Shown: piece after piece, positions 1 to 8,269 of the stretch
Numbering within the stretch: position 1 is the first letter of the stretch
How the letters are laid out: every line of letters starts with the position of its first letter
Assembly (NCBI GenBank): GCA_964509425.1
Contig: CAZDWZ010000018.1
Span: 1 to 64,000, forward strand
Reading direction: 5' to 3'
Length of the DNA stretch: 64,000 nt
From: CAZDWZ01 sp964509425
GTDB taxonomy: Bacteria > Bdellovibrionota_C > UBA2361 > SZUA-149 > CAZDWZ01
The notes under the pieces: generated by a model
Database searches by the model: none
Told to the model about the DNA's origin: nothing
The model's input: the letters and a program-made list of their open reading frames with translations, nothing else
Position numbers and translations under genes: made by a program

Positions 1-135
1 GGCTGCACGGACTTCATTCTTGGTTTGATAGATTACGTAGTTCGGAGATTTCCACGAGTTGAGAAAGGTGGTCAACGCACTAAGAGGATCCGGGGAGCTT
101 TTAAGCGTCAGTTCTTCGTACCCAATCGACACCAT
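1..135 (-). CDS. Hypothetical protein, N-terminal part only
   Basis: An open frame of 45 codons starts with ATG at 135 and runs off the left edge without a stop. A GGAGG Shine-Dalgarno lies 9 nt upstream (complement of 145-149), which is why I accept it as a real start. The visible protein begins MVSIGYEELTLKSSPDPLSA and continues with a mixed hydrophilic sequence rich in Asn, Ser and Tyr. There is no signal peptide or membrane segment in the visible part. I do not recognise the family; the rest lies outside the window. Confidence 0.6.
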   Translation of the reverse strand, partial: MVSIGYEELTLKSSPDPLSALTTFLNSWKSPNYVIYQTKNEVRAA

Positions 136-528
136 GTTTTCTTGCCTCCGAAAACTGCTAACCAGCTCCTAATTCGCCGCCACATCTTCATCCAGAATCT
201 AGCCTTCTCACGGCGCCCTATGCAAATCCGGGGCAAGCGTATACTTCGCCAGAAAGCTTTCTGTTTCCTTGCATTGCATTTCGAGAGGTTTGCTTCCTGA
301 AGACAAGAAATCTGAAGGCTTTCGATGACGTCAGATTTCTTATTCACACCGCAACCATTCGCATGTACGCTTCGTACTCACTTGCGAATGCTTTGCAAGT
401 TCCTAACATGGGCCGAGCGACTCTTCGGAACCGATCTGGTCGCGAGAGAATAAAAGACTTGGCTTTCGAATTGGTCACGGTGGAGATCGCGCTAAATCTG
501 CTCACAGCCCCGACATTGCACGCAAATG
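136..528. other. Intergenic stretch, no gene seen
   Basis: About 390 bases between the partial gene and the next minus-strand gene. Short frames exist on both strands but have composition and residue patterns of non-coding shadows. No convincing hairpin or promoter was recognised. Confidence 0.4.
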
Positions 529-915
529 TTAACTTTCGCTCCCCGCTTCCACGGAATCAAGAGCACCGTGAAACCGGAGCATTGTATCCGAATCTGAAAG
601 CTTAAACTTCAAGTCGCCGTGAATGGTGTTGGGTATCGAGAGGGTTTCGCCGCCAAACAAACAGCTGTGCTGACCGAACGATCGAATCTCGGCGAGTTTG
701 ATTATGATAATCTCTTTTGGAGCCGAGCGCCTATCCGTGAAGAGCACCTTTCCGGGCTGCAAAGTCTCCCTTGATTTTAGAAAGACAAGTGTATCATCCC
801 GTCTCGCGATGTACCCCTTTGACCATCCCCACCAAGCCGAACCAATAACGCTGTAGCTTTTTGGCACCTCAGATACGCCGGTGTGCATGCGTCCGCTCCA
901 CTCTCGTCCACCCAA
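529..915 (-). CDS. Hypothetical protein, start uncertain, possibly N-terminally truncated
   Basis: A frame of up to 128 codons whose middle (GYIARRDDTLVFLKSRE, then IIIIKLAEIRSFG) alternates hydrophobic and charged residues like the beta strands of a PH/GRAM-like or lipocalin-like barrel. There is no signal peptide. The listed start is a TTG at 915 without a good Shine-Dalgarno; the open frame extends a little further upstream to a TGA with no better start, and the N-terminus reads as if it begins in mid-domain, so a truncated gene is possible. It lies 33 bp after (in genomic order, left of) the oxidoreductase, in the same orientation, downstream of it. The function is unknown. Confidence 0.5.
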   Translation of the reverse strand: MGGREWSGRMHTGVSEVPKSYSVIGSAWWGWSKGYIARRDDTLVFLKSRETLQPGKVLFTDRRSAPKEIIIIKLAEIRSFGQHSCLFGGETLSIPNTIHGDLKFKLSDSDTMLRFHGALDSVEAGSES

Positions 916-974
916 TTCAATATACCGACTTATTTTCCTTCAATTCTTCGAGATCTGAAAGTTCAAACTTGTCG

Positions 975-1940
975 TTATTTCTCGATCTCTTCGTGAGTGA
1001 TTCCCGCCACGCAATATGATGGCGAGTTGATGGTCATTACAATTTTGCCGTTCGCCTTACCCTTCTCCGATATTTCGAGCGCGCGGCGAATCTCATCAAG
1101 CGGGAGTGTCATGCTCACCCGAGCCTGCAATTCCCCTGCTTCCACCATTTCAGTGATTGCTACTAACTCTCGCTGATCGGGTTTACAAAAGACTCGGGCC
1201 ACCTTCACACCGAACTCCTGGGCCGTCGCCTCGTTCGGAAACGCCACAGAAGTGACAAGGAACCCTCCCCTCTTGAGCGTTCGATGAGCCTTTTCAAAAG
1301 TGTCACCCCCAACGGTGTCAAAAACAACATCGAATTTGCCGACGATGTCTTCGAAGTTCTCCTTCGTGTAATCGATGAATTCATCGACACCGAGACTCTG
1401 AACATACTCGGCATTCTTGCTCGAGGCCGTTCCCACAACAGAGGCTCCTTTGTTTTTTGCGAACTGCACCGCCAACGAGCCCACGGCACCAGACGCTCCC
1501 GTAATTAAGATACGTTGACCTGCTTTCAATTCGGCAAGGTCAAAAATCGCCTGCCATGCCGTCAAGCCTCCGAGCGGAATCGCCGCTGCCTGGTGGAAGC
1601 CCACGTTGTTTGGCTTGATCCAGATATCGCTCGCCTTCGCGATCACGTATTCTGAGAATCCCCCGGTCTTCACCATGCCGTAGACGGCATCACCGATCGT
1701 AAAATCCTGAACCCCATCGCCGACCTTCTCGACGATTCCAGCGATTTCGCCGCCGAGCCGTATCGGCAATTTGAGCCCCAGTCGTTCGCCGGCTCCGTTT
1801 CGAATTTTCCAGTCGATGGGATTAACGCCAGCGGTTTGAACGTGAATCAAAACCTCGTCTGATCGAGGCTCCGGAATATCAAGGTTCATTACTTCAACCA
1901 CATCGTTGCTGCCGTAGCTCTTAATCACAATCGCTTTCAT
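975..1940 (-). CDS. NADP-dependent zinc-independent alcohol dehydrogenase / quinone oxidoreductase family
   Basis: This 321-residue cytosolic oxidoreductase belongs to the medium-chain dehydrogenase/reductase (MDR) superfamily, quinone-oxidoreductase branch. The N-terminal GroES-like part starts MKAIVIKSYGSNDVVEVMN and includes the typical GVNPIDWKIRNG segment. The Rossmann part carries GASGAVGSLAVQFAK (about residue 148), the nucleotide-binding loop, followed by GADV-type repeats and an FDTVGG motif. The cysteine ligands of the structural and catalytic zinc sites are absent, so a reductase of quinones, enones or similar substrates is more likely than a zinc alcohol dehydrogenase. Length matches the family. 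The gene stands alone and the C-terminal 20 residues beyond IVMTI are unusual and unconserved-looking. The substrate cannot be inferred. Confidence 0.88.
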   Translation of the reverse strand: MKAIVIKSYGSNDVVEVMNLDIPEPRSDEVLIHVQTAGVNPIDWKIRNGAGERLGLKLPIRLGGEIAGIVEKVGDGVQDFTIGDAVYGMVKTGGFSEYVIAKASDIWIKPNNVGFHQAAAIPLGGLTAWQAIFDLAELKAGQRILITGASGAVGSLAVQFAKNKGASVVGTASSKNAEYVQSLGVDEFIDYTKENFEDIVGKFDVVFDTVGGDTFEKAHRTLKRGGFLVTSVAFPNEATAQEFGVKVARVFCKPDQRELVAITEMVEAGELQARVSMTLPLDEIRRALEISEKGKANGKIVMTINSPSYCVAGITHEEIEK

Positions 1941-2095
1941 TCTTCCTCAATCACTTACGGGGGGTTGTTGGAGTTCGGACCGCACTCCCCCGCTTCAAAC
2001 TTGTGCAGCAGACGCCAGGCGAAACGGCTTGTACATGGTCTTTAAGGGTTAGTACCGCAGTCCAGAGCGCCTATCCCAGAAGCATCGGAATCCTG

Positions 2096-2131
2096 AAACC
2101 CACCTCCGTCATATGCACGAGAAGTGGGTTT
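2096..2131 (-). terminator. Hairpin after the HAD hydrolase gene
   Basis: Perfect 8-bp inverted repeat AAACCCAC / GTGGGTTT with a 20-nt loop, ending just downstream of the HAD stop codon. There is no clear U-run, so it may be a weak or Rho-assisted terminator. Confidence 0.45.
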
Positions 2132-2139
2132 CTTGCGAT

Positions 2140-2787
2140 TCAATTCCTCTGCCCGTGCCTTTCCAAAAAGTAAGAGCAAAGCGCCGGGAAGTCGGGAAAA
2201 CTTTCACAGCGATTCCGTGGATGTCCAAATCCATACGCGGCATGAAAGAAAGGCAGCCCGGCGAGATGCGCAGACTCTTCATCGCCCGCCGTGTCGCCGA
2301 TGTAACACGGAGCGCGAAGCTTTTGCCGATTGACAACGGCACGTATGTTCTCCGCCTTACTGAGACCCGTCCGGCCCCAACATTCGGCATCAACAAAACA
2401 ATGTCCGACACCTGAGCGTTGCAAAAATGCATCTAGATAATCGGTGCCGCAGTTACTCACAACAAAAAGAGGGTAGTGGTCACGAAGAATGGCGAGCCCT
2501 GCTTGCACCCCCGGATAGAGAACGTCGGAGGCAGCGTTTCGTGCCGCAACGGAGTCCGCCTCCCGCAGCAAGCGGGTTACTTCGTCACAGCGATCAGTTG
2601 GCACTGTTTCAAGAAGCGCTGCTTCGAAGTCGCTCCACGGTTTTCCAGATATTGAGCAAATAAACTCCTGCGAAACTCGCTTCTGAATACCCAGGGATTT
2701 GTAAACCTCACTCATCGCCGCCGCTGTTTCAGCAGAGCAGTCCCAGAGAGTTCCGTCCAGGTCAAAAATTATCGCGCTGATTTCCAT
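2140..2787 (-). CDS. HAD superfamily hydrolase (phosphoglycolate-phosphatase-like)
   Basis: A 215-residue haloacid dehalogenase phosphatase. The catalytic motif I is IIFDLDGTLWD (nucleophile Asp9, general acid Asp11), motif II is VVSNCG near residue 105, motif III is the Lys of LSKAENI, and motif IV is IGDTAGDEESA. A helical cap domain (residues about 16-85) places it with beta-phosphoglucomutase/phosphoglycolate phosphatase subfamily IA members. It is cytosolic. I chose the second of two adjacent ATG codons because GGAGG lies 5 nt before it; longer starts would lack a ribosome site. The protein is of usual family length. No partner gene defines its substrate. Confidence 0.85.
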   Translation of the reverse strand: MEISAIIFDLDGTLWDCSAETAAAMSEVYKSLGIQKRVSQEFICSISGKPWSDFEAALLETVPTDRCDEVTRLLREADSVAARNAASDVLYPGVQAGLAILRDHYPLFVVSNCGTDYLDAFLQRSGVGHCFVDAECWGRTGLSKAENIRAVVNRQKLRAPCYIGDTAGDEESAHLAGLPFFHAAYGFGHPRNRCESFPDFPALCSYFLERHGQRN

Positions 2788-3217
2788 CATTTCCTCCGTA
2801 TGCAAGGCGCACGTCTCCAAGCGGACGAAAGTCGTCCGTGAAACGCTGCGCGTGTTATTTCGGAAATTTATGGTTTACGATTACAAACGCTCTGGTCGGT
2901 GTTTGTCCTTCCCGTTTCCGAGAAGTTTTGAGCCGATCTCTATGGCCGAGCAAGCCGCCGGGGAATCCGCCGAAGTTTCGATTATCCCCGCCCCTCGTCA
3001 CCTATTGCTAGGTCTGGCGCTATTTCCGTGCTTACCGCTTACCACCGAATGAGGACTGCGACCAGGACCTTCGGGTAGAGACTCGTTGAACACTCGGCCA
3101 GATAAACACCGGGCTCCGACTCTGGATAGTTCGACTATCGAATGCCGTGAGAATGCGAGATCTGGACCTGCAATCAAGATGAAAAAGCGCTACAAGACAT
3201 TGAAGGAGACTCCCGCG
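2788..3217. other. Divergent intergenic region
   Basis: About 430 bases between the divergent HAD and Sel1 genes, presumably holding both promoters. A plus-strand open frame from 2942 to 3052 could encode a short peptide, but it has no ribosome site and no family match. I see no repeat here. Confidence 0.35.
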
Positions 3218-4021
3218 ATGAAACCAGTAACTCTATCGATGTCCCGCTTCTCACTTCTTGTTGCCTCATTTTTCCTTGTAGCGTTAGCCACACCGGCAAA
3301 GTTGTTCGCCGATGTAGAAGCTGGAAGGCGCGCGGCGAACCGTGGAGAATACAAAAAAGCCTACGACGAGTGGCGGCCGCTCGCGGATGCGGGAAACACC
3401 GAAGCTCAGTATAATCTCGGTCGGCTGTATGCGAATGGGGACGGCGTCGCGAGAAGTTACCCGGAAGCATTCCGCTGGTTCGAGCGGGCGGGATTGCAGG
3501 GACATAAAAAAGCGCAGGAAGCCGTCTCGAAGATGTATAAATTCGGCGACGGAGTGGAAAAGAATCTCGCGCAGAGCGAGCTTTGGCGTACAGGAAAAGC
3601 AGTTTCGTCGAAAACGGTAAAGGTCGTAGCAAGCGCCACTCCAACCCCATCTGAAAAGTACGTCGCTCAAGAGGTCGAAGAAAAGACAGTCGCAGTCAAG
3701 GTGGACGAGCCCATCGCGATTGAAACACCCACTCCGTTCGCGACCGCAACTCCGACCGCAACACCAACCGCAGAGCCCACGATTATTCCTACTCCCGTAG
3801 AAGCGCCACTAAGCGAGGAAGAGATACAGCGAAGAGCGTATCTTCAAGAACTCGTGGGAACTTCACCGGAAGAACAACCGTCGCGCGACCGCTCACCCGA
3901 TAAAACACCAGCAGCGCCCTCGCTGACCAAGGCGCTTTCCACTTTCGGCTCGTGGCTTCGTCCGAAAGCGGCATCACCCTCACCGACCCCGCTTGCCGCC
4001 GATGGCGAAAAAGCAAACTAA
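3218..4021 (+). CDS. Secreted Sel1-repeat protein with Pro/Thr-rich linker
   Basis: A 267-residue exported protein. ATG at 3218 is preferred over upstream in-frame starts because GGAG lies 9 nt before it and a signal peptide follows directly (hydrophobic core LLVASFFLVALATP, likely cleavage after LFA, about residue 31). Residues about 58-125 hold two Sel1/TPR-like repeats (EAQYNLGRLYANGDGV and KAQEAVSKMYKFGDGV), which usually form protein-binding superhelices. The C-terminal half is a low-complexity linker with TPTATPT repeats and charged segments, suggesting a periplasm-spanning or envelope-attached tail. The same TPT-rich style occurs in the protein at 17970-18536. A role in envelope stress or scaffolding is inference only. 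Confidence 0.82.
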   Translation: MKPVTLSMSRFSLLVASFFLVALATPAKLFADVEAGRRAANRGEYKKAYDEWRPLADAGNTEAQYNLGRLYANGDGVARSYPEAFRWFERAGLQGHKKAQEAVSKMYKFGDGVEKNLAQSELWRTGKAVSSKTVKVVASATPTPSEKYVAQEVEEKTVAVKVDEPIAIETPTPFATATPTATPTAEPTIIPTPVEAPLSEEEIQRRAYLQELVGTSPEEQPSRDRSPDKTPAAPSLTKALSTFGSWLRPKAASPSPTPLAADGEKAN

Positions 4022-4023
4022 AA

Positions 4024-4060
4024 GAGACGAGACGAGAGGTAAGGACCCTAACGTCTCGCT
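4024..4060 (-). terminator. Rho-independent terminator of module A
   Basis: Read on the minus strand after the stop codon of module A: GAGCGAGACG, a loop of about 16 nt, then CGTCTCGTCTC followed by TTTT. One base is bulged. Its GAGACGAGAGG core (4029-4039) reappears inverted as CCTCTCGTCTC at 4663-4673 on the far side of the module. Confidence 0.6.
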
Positions 4061-4065
4061 CCCAC

Positions 4066-4512
4066 TTAGCGCTCGAACGGCTGCACGGGGTACTTCCCAG
4101 GGCGGAGAGACAGACGACGAAGCGTCTGGTAGCTCTCCACGATCTGAGGAGTCACGTCGTGCGCCATCCGCAGCACCAGCACGTTCCGGAACATCATCTC
4201 CCGATCGAGCGTGTTACCGCTCTCGTTGGAGGTGACGAACTCGAGCACGTGCTCGCCCGACTCTACGTCGAGGACCATCGAGCAGAGGATGCTTAGCTCG
4301 GCGCGGGCCCGAGCGATCAGCTCCTCGTACTCCTGCGCCGCGTCCGGGTCGGACGAACGGCTCAGGATGTACCCCTCGTAAGCGTCCCAGGCCATCGCCT
4401 GGGCCCACTCGAGGGCCTCGATCTCGTGCGGCTCCAGGGTCACCATGACCCAGGACTGCCGCGGTCCCCAGCCCTGCGGGCTGCGGCGCGTGGGGCCAAC
4501 CACCGTACGCAT
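4066..4512 (-). CDS. Hypothetical protein (module A)
   Basis: A 148-residue protein of no recognised family and the first of the 14 compositionally distinct single-gene modules. ATG at 4512 has AGAGG 8 nt upstream. The sequence is soluble and mostly helical-looking: a Trp-rich start (LEWAQAMAWDAYEGYILSR), an acidic helix with repeated Glu/Ala, then an amphipathic C-terminal half ending in basic QTLRRLSLRPGKY. There is no signal peptide or membrane segment. Codons favour C/G at third positions more than the Sel1 gene next door. It is bracketed by a U-tract terminator downstream and a small hairpin upstream, so it is probably its own transcription unit. Function unknown. Confidence 0.7.
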   Translation of the reverse strand: MRTVVGPTRRSPQGWGPRQSWVMVTLEPHEIEALEWAQAMAWDAYEGYILSRSSDPDAAQEYEELIARARAELSILCSMVLDVESGEHVLEFVTSNESGNTLDREMMFRNVLVLRMAHDVTPQIVESYQTLRRLSLRPGKYPVQPFER

Positions 4513-4611
4513 AGGAAGACCTCTTGGCCCGCCCAGATCGCCGCGAAGTGCAGCGACCCGAACGGCAAGTTTGGTGCGTCTCCCGAAGCGTACAACAGAC
4601 GGCCGACACTA

Positions 4612-4626
4612 CGGCTCTTTGAGCCG
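4612..4626. promoter_or_regulatory. Hairpin upstream of module A
   Basis: CGGCTC-TTT-GAGCCG, a perfect 6-bp stem with 3-nt loop about 100 nt upstream of the module A start. The rest of 4513-4966 holds an 11-bp sequence (4663-4673) that is the inverted copy of 4029-4039, and the leader of the next plus-strand gene; no other gene is visible. Confidence 0.4.
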
Positions 4627-4966
4627 CACGATCAGCCATCTGTTTTGCCTTTTGAAAACAATCCTCTCGTCTCTACCGATTCGAAGCGACGAGGGAAACA
4701 CGCACATTGTTAAGTGGGGATAGAAAGAGCGATTCAAGTTAAAATACGCTGCTTCCCCGCTCACATCAATCGAGCCAGAGAAAATGTAATCGCAGTGTAA
4801 ACATCGTGATGAAACGCCCGCATACGGGATTCCCTGACGCGATATTCACCAGTCGACCCACGCTCTCAACTCGATCACAATTCGATAACTTGCCCAATCT
4901 TCGGGTCAGAAGTTTCGTTGAACGCGGTCGGATGTCCAAGAACCGCAATTGAAACTTGGAGAATTC

Positions 4967-5428
4967 ATGAACGTTAAACGAAATAGTTTTCCGCTCGCGC
5001 TTGCTTTCTGTGCCTTTGGGATTTTTACCGTCGTCCAAGCATCAGCGCAGTCGATCGAGGAATTGAAAGACGCCTGGACAGAAGAACAATCAAGTTCGGT
5101 CGATCTTGATGGAAGTCTTGTTTATTACGACACTCTCGAAGATGGAGCGCTTACAAAGCAGATCATATTCGGCGACGGAAGACTTGGCGATCCGGTCGTA
5201 GTTCGCGCTCCTCGAGCATCCATGGCAACCCGCACAACGACGAACTCGGACTGTCGAACGACGGGCTGCCCGACGGGACTTCGATGTGTGCGATTGTATC
5301 TCTTTGGGAGAAACCCATACGGATGCCGTCCACCGAGAGCTCCCGTATCAGCAGGACCCACGGTGACCATCACGGGAGGTCAGATGTCCGGAGGTCCCGG
5401 TAACCTTTCTCAGTATCTGCAAAAATAG
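4967..5428 (+). CDS. Small secreted cysteine-containing protein
   Basis: A 153-residue exported protein. ATG at 4967 is chosen because GGAG lies 5 nt upstream. The signal peptide is clear: basic MNVKRN start, hydrophobic LALAFCAFGIFTVVQ core, cleavage expected after ASA (about residue 27). The mature part begins with an acidic helix, then a strand-rich segment, then four cysteines in about 25 residues (DCRTTGCPTGLRC...YGC), probably two disulfides. The C-terminus is Gly/Ser/Pro-rich. It fits the group of small disulfide-bonded exported proteins that recurs in this window (37654, 49327, 61466). No known family; followed by its own terminator. Confidence 0.75.
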   Translation: MNVKRNSFPLALAFCAFGIFTVVQASAQSIEELKDAWTEEQSSSVDLDGSLVYYDTLEDGALTKQIIFGDGRLGDPVVVRAPRASMATRTTTNSDCRTTGCPTGLRCVRLYLFGRNPYGCRPPRAPVSAGPTVTITGGQMSGGPGNLSQYLQK

Positions 5429-5446
5429 GTCCTCGCGGCCTGTCCT

Positions 5447-5481
5447 ACAAGACTCCAGGCGCAAGAGGTCTGGAGTCTTGT
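5447..5481 (+). terminator. Strong hairpin terminator
   Basis: Perfect 12-bp inverted repeat ACAAGACTCCAG / CTGGAGTCTTGT with an 11-nt loop, 18 nt after the stop of the secreted-protein gene. Followed by a weak T-rich stretch (TCATCCTTT). Confidence 0.7.
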
Positions 5482-5504
5482 GTCATCCTTTAAGCTTTAT
5501 CTAA

Positions 5505-5939
5505 AAGCTATCGGTCACATGCCTTTTCTTCCAACAAGCGGCTCTAGCCGACCCCAACTCCGGGTTCGCGGAAGGAATTGAGAATTGGCCGGATCGCGTT
5601 CCCCTGTGGGATCGTCTCTACAGCGACGCGAGCGCATTGGAAATACTCGGTGGGCGGCCTGCGGCCACGGATCCTAGAGAAGCGCACGCCGCCTTCACTC
5701 AATATTTCTGCGAGTTGAGGACCGACTGTCTGATTCAGCGATTGGGTGAGGTTCGCGCCGCGGCATACGCCGAATGTCAAGCTTGCGTGCGAAACATGTG
5801 CGTCCCCCCTTCTCGCACTCATGACCAAAGGCTTGACGATGTTGGTCGAGCGTATCTCGGATTTCCAGTCACGATCGTATCAATCCCTCTCTGCATCACC
5901 ACTGCGATCGGAGTTTGCGAACAGTATCGCGCCGATTGA
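5505..5939 (+). pseudogene. Secreted cysteine-rich protein lacking a start codon
   Basis: In this frame about 144 codons read KLSVTCLFFQQAALA then DPNSGFAEGIENWPDRV and on to ICTTAIGVCEQYRAD-like residues before a TGA at 5937. The first 15 residues look like the end of a signal peptide with an ALA cleavage site, and at least seven cysteines follow, so this is very likely real coding sequence. However the frame opens right after a TAA at 5502 and contains no ATG, GTG or TTG before the signal-like segment; an ATG at 5519 is in another frame. I therefore call it a gene that has lost its 5' end or start by mutation or frameshift. An internal TTG at 5637 would give a 100-residue product without export signal. 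Confidence 0.5.
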
Positions 5940-6161
5940 GGGTAAAAAACCTGTTAGAGGTTAAATTTCTCAACGGTTCCAACGATACATTGACCGGAGA
6001 GCAAGGAACCCTTGATACTTCCCAGGAATATCCTGACAACATGCGAACCGGCGAATTGAATGGATTCGGAGCTTCGGATTGCTAGAGCGGGATTTTTCAA
6101 TTCTAATGAACAAAGGGGCGTAGTCCCGCCTTGCGGCCGATACGGAGTAAACACAAATCCT

Positions 6162-6722
6162 ATGGTGATGATCTTTCTCATCTTTGCTGCTTCACTCGGC
6201 GCGATAGGAGTTGGCATCTCCGCCGCACTGCTCAAGAAACGTCGTGTGGCGGAACAATGGCCGGCGGTGCCTGGGGAAATTGTCGACGTCAAGCTAAATG
6301 AGAATAACTCTTCTCACGACGGAACAACCTACTCTCTGGAAGTCCATTACCAGTACGAAATCGACGGGCTGACCAGAGAAGGAAAAAGCGGCTGGTGGCG
6401 AGTCTATCCTTCGAAAGCCACAGCGGTTCGGGAGCTGAACCAATATCCGCGCGGGACTATCGTTACCGTGCGCGTGAATCCGTCCGATGCGACTAACAGT
6501 GAAATAATCCTCGACGGCAACTCCACGGATCGAGTCTTCAATCTTTTTCTTATTTGCACATCTTTCACGGTCGCTTGCCTGGTCGCGATTCCCTTCATGC
6601 GTCCACCGGGCGCAGCAGAGCTGCTCATCGCGGGACTCTTTGTTGTAGTGGCGGGATTGATGCTTCTCGTGGTACTCGCCCCAATCTTTTTTCTAAAAAA
6701 CTCGAAAGGGTCTGAGCGGTAA
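6162..6722 (+). CDS. DUF3592-like membrane protein
   Basis: A 186-residue inner-membrane protein. A first transmembrane helix (MIFLIFAASLGAIGVGISAALL) is followed by RRVAEQWPAVPGEIVDVKL, the typical opening of a DUF3592 domain, whose beta-rich body includes YSLEVHYQYEIDG and VTVRVNPSDATNSEI. Two further hydrophobic segments near the C-terminus (FLICTSFTVACLVAIPF and LLIAGLFVVVAGLMLLVVL) anchor the end. The general layout, membrane helix-beta domain-two helices, matches the family, whose function is unknown. The start at 6162 begins right at the first helix; an upstream in-frame start would add 34 atypical residues. Ribosome site spacing is poor (GGAG 14 nt away). Confidence 0.75.
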   Translation: MVMIFLIFAASLGAIGVGISAALLKKRRVAEQWPAVPGEIVDVKLNENNSSHDGTTYSLEVHYQYEIDGLTREGKSGWWRVYPSKATAVRELNQYPRGTIVTVRVNPSDATNSEIILDGNSTDRVFNLFLICTSFTVACLVAIPFMRPPGAAELLIAGLFVVVAGLMLLVVLAPIFFLKNSKGSER

Positions 6723-6905
6723 CAGGATTCGATACCGTGTTCATTGCTGTCAGATATTTCCCTTAAGACGCGAGACGCGTGTCTGGTTTCGTATAGGCAA
6801 CTCTTTTTCCACCTGTGCAAAGAAGCTAAATTCGCCGTTCGGCGTCCCGCAAGGCATCAAGACCAATCACAGCGTGAATGAGACTGAATGAAAACGCTGT
6901 CCTCA

Positions 6906-6923
6906 CCGGGTGTTTAGGCCCGG
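6906..6923. terminator. Hairpin downstream of module B
   Basis: CCGGG-N8-CCCGG about 50 nt past the stop codon of the minus-strand module B gene, with a second weaker pairing (CACACC / GGCGTG) between it and the stop. No U-tract. Confidence 0.35.
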
Positions 6924-6970
6924 CAAGGTTGGATGAACATCTTGACGCCCCGCGCACACCGGCTGGCGTG

Positions 6971-8269
6971 TTAGGTGCCTGACTTCGGGTTAATCAGCAC
7001 CTTCAGCAGCTGCCACGCCCCGGCGGAGTCGTCTCGTGTGGCGATCGCGGCTTCGAGCGCCCGGCGCGCCAGCAGAAGCATAACCCCGAGCCCGACCACC
7101 AAGCCCACGATGCTCGCCGGGATTTCCCACCACTCGAAGCTATCCACCATCAACGACCGGCATGGCAGCACCACGGGCGCAGTGAGCGGGACGAAGCTGA
7201 GTACCTTGAACAGGAGCAGACCGGGAAAGAACAGAGCCAGCGCCGAGCTCCCGGCCACGATTGACTGAGTAGACTGCTGCAGCCCCTGCAGCGGACTCGG
7301 CTGTTCATTGCTTGTGCCGAGGACCCCGCAGATAAGGCAGATCGGTGTGACGAGCACCACCCCCCCGGCGGACCAGAGGAACAGGTAGGCTGCCGTTCTC
7401 AGCGGGAAGTTTGCTCCGACCACCGCCGGCAGAAGAACCGTAACCGTGAAGAAGCCGACGAGCAGCATCCCGAGGAGCATCGGGGGAAACAGCTTGCACT
7501 TCAACACCCCGCTCGGTCCCATCGCCGCCAGCTCGACCTCGAGCCGGCTTTTCACCCCCTTGTTTTTGATTCCGGAGAAGAGCGGTTGCATCGCGACGAA
7601 GATCGCAAGCTGTACCAGCGCAAAAAACGAGACAGCGGTCGGCCCGTGTGCGTAGAGCCGTTTCCAAGTCTCGTTCCGGAACTGCGCGGACCGCGGGTTG
7701 GGCAGCTTCGCATCGGCCTCGCGGACGGCTTGCTTCATGTGATCCACGTTTACCTCCGGGCGCGCCACGGCCATCAGCACGAGCCACTCCTTCATCCGGC
7801 GGATCAGGACTGCGATCTCGGATTCGCTGCCGGTTCCGAGTACGGTCACTCGCTCGAAGTTGCGCTCCCCGGCCACGCTCGCGGGTCGCGCGGAATAGAG
7901 CAGAACGACGAACCCGTGGGGCGGCCGCCCTCGGAACTCGGTCTCGAGGGATTCCATCGATTCCCGATTCAGCTCCCGCGAGAGGATGAAGAACTCGGGG
8001 TCGCCGACCTCTTTGCGTGCGAGGATGGGCTTGAGCATCGACACGGCGTCGGCCCCCTGCTCCTCGCAGATGACGGAGACAGCGAGTGGCGGCACCGAGA
8101 CGAGCAGCTCCCCGCCCGACTCCGCCTCTTTGACGTTCAGGTAGCGGCTTCCGAAGATGACGGCGTTGCCCACGAGGGCCGGAAGCACGACGAGCAGGAG
8201 GAGAAGCTTGCTCTTCATGCGCCGACGAACCTCGTGGCAGGCCATCAGCCAGCCAGCGGACTGAAACAT
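6971..8269 (-). CDS. ABC-2-type (NatB-like) membrane permease (module B)
   Basis: A 432-residue inner-membrane protein. A single N-terminal helix (LLLLLVVLPALVGNAVIFG) is followed by a soluble domain of about 160 residues expected outside the membrane, then five or six transmembrane helices from about residue 205 (starting VSFFALVQLAIFVAMQPLF). The element LEVELAAMGPSGVLKCKLFPP between helices resembles the coupling region of ABC-2 exporters. This topology is that of the NatB/YhaP-like permeases, which work with a separate ATPase to export ions or peptides. No ATPase gene lies next to it, so the assignment is tentative. ATG at 8269 has GGAG 7 nt upstream. It is the only module gene with a recognisable fold and has strongly G/C-ending codons. 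Confidence 0.7.
   Translation of the reverse strand: MFQSAGWLMACHEVRRRMKSKLLLLLVVLPALVGNAVIFGSRYLNVKEAESGGELLVSVPPLAVSVICEEQGADAVSMLKPILARKEVGDPEFFILSRELNRESMESLETEFRGRPPHGFVVLLYSARPASVAGERNFERVTVLGTGSESEIAVLIRRMKEWLVLMAVARPEVNVDHMKQAVREADAKLPNPRSAQFRNETWKRLYAHGPTAVSFFALVQLAIFVAMQPLFSGIKNKGVKSRLEVELAAMGPSGVLKCKLFPPMLLGMLLVGFFTVTVLLPAVVGANFPLRTAAYLFLWSAGGVVLVTPICLICGVLGTSNEQPSPLQGLQQSTQSIVAGSSALALFFPGLLLFKVLSFVPLTAPVVLPCRSLMVDSFEWWEIPASIVGLVVGLGVMLLLARRALEAAIATRDDSAGAWQLLKVLINPKSGT

Noticed and set aside
5544..5828. A 94-codon minus-strand frame opposite the start-less secreted gene
   Set aside because: The plus-strand frame has signal-peptide and cysteine features; the minus frame has none.
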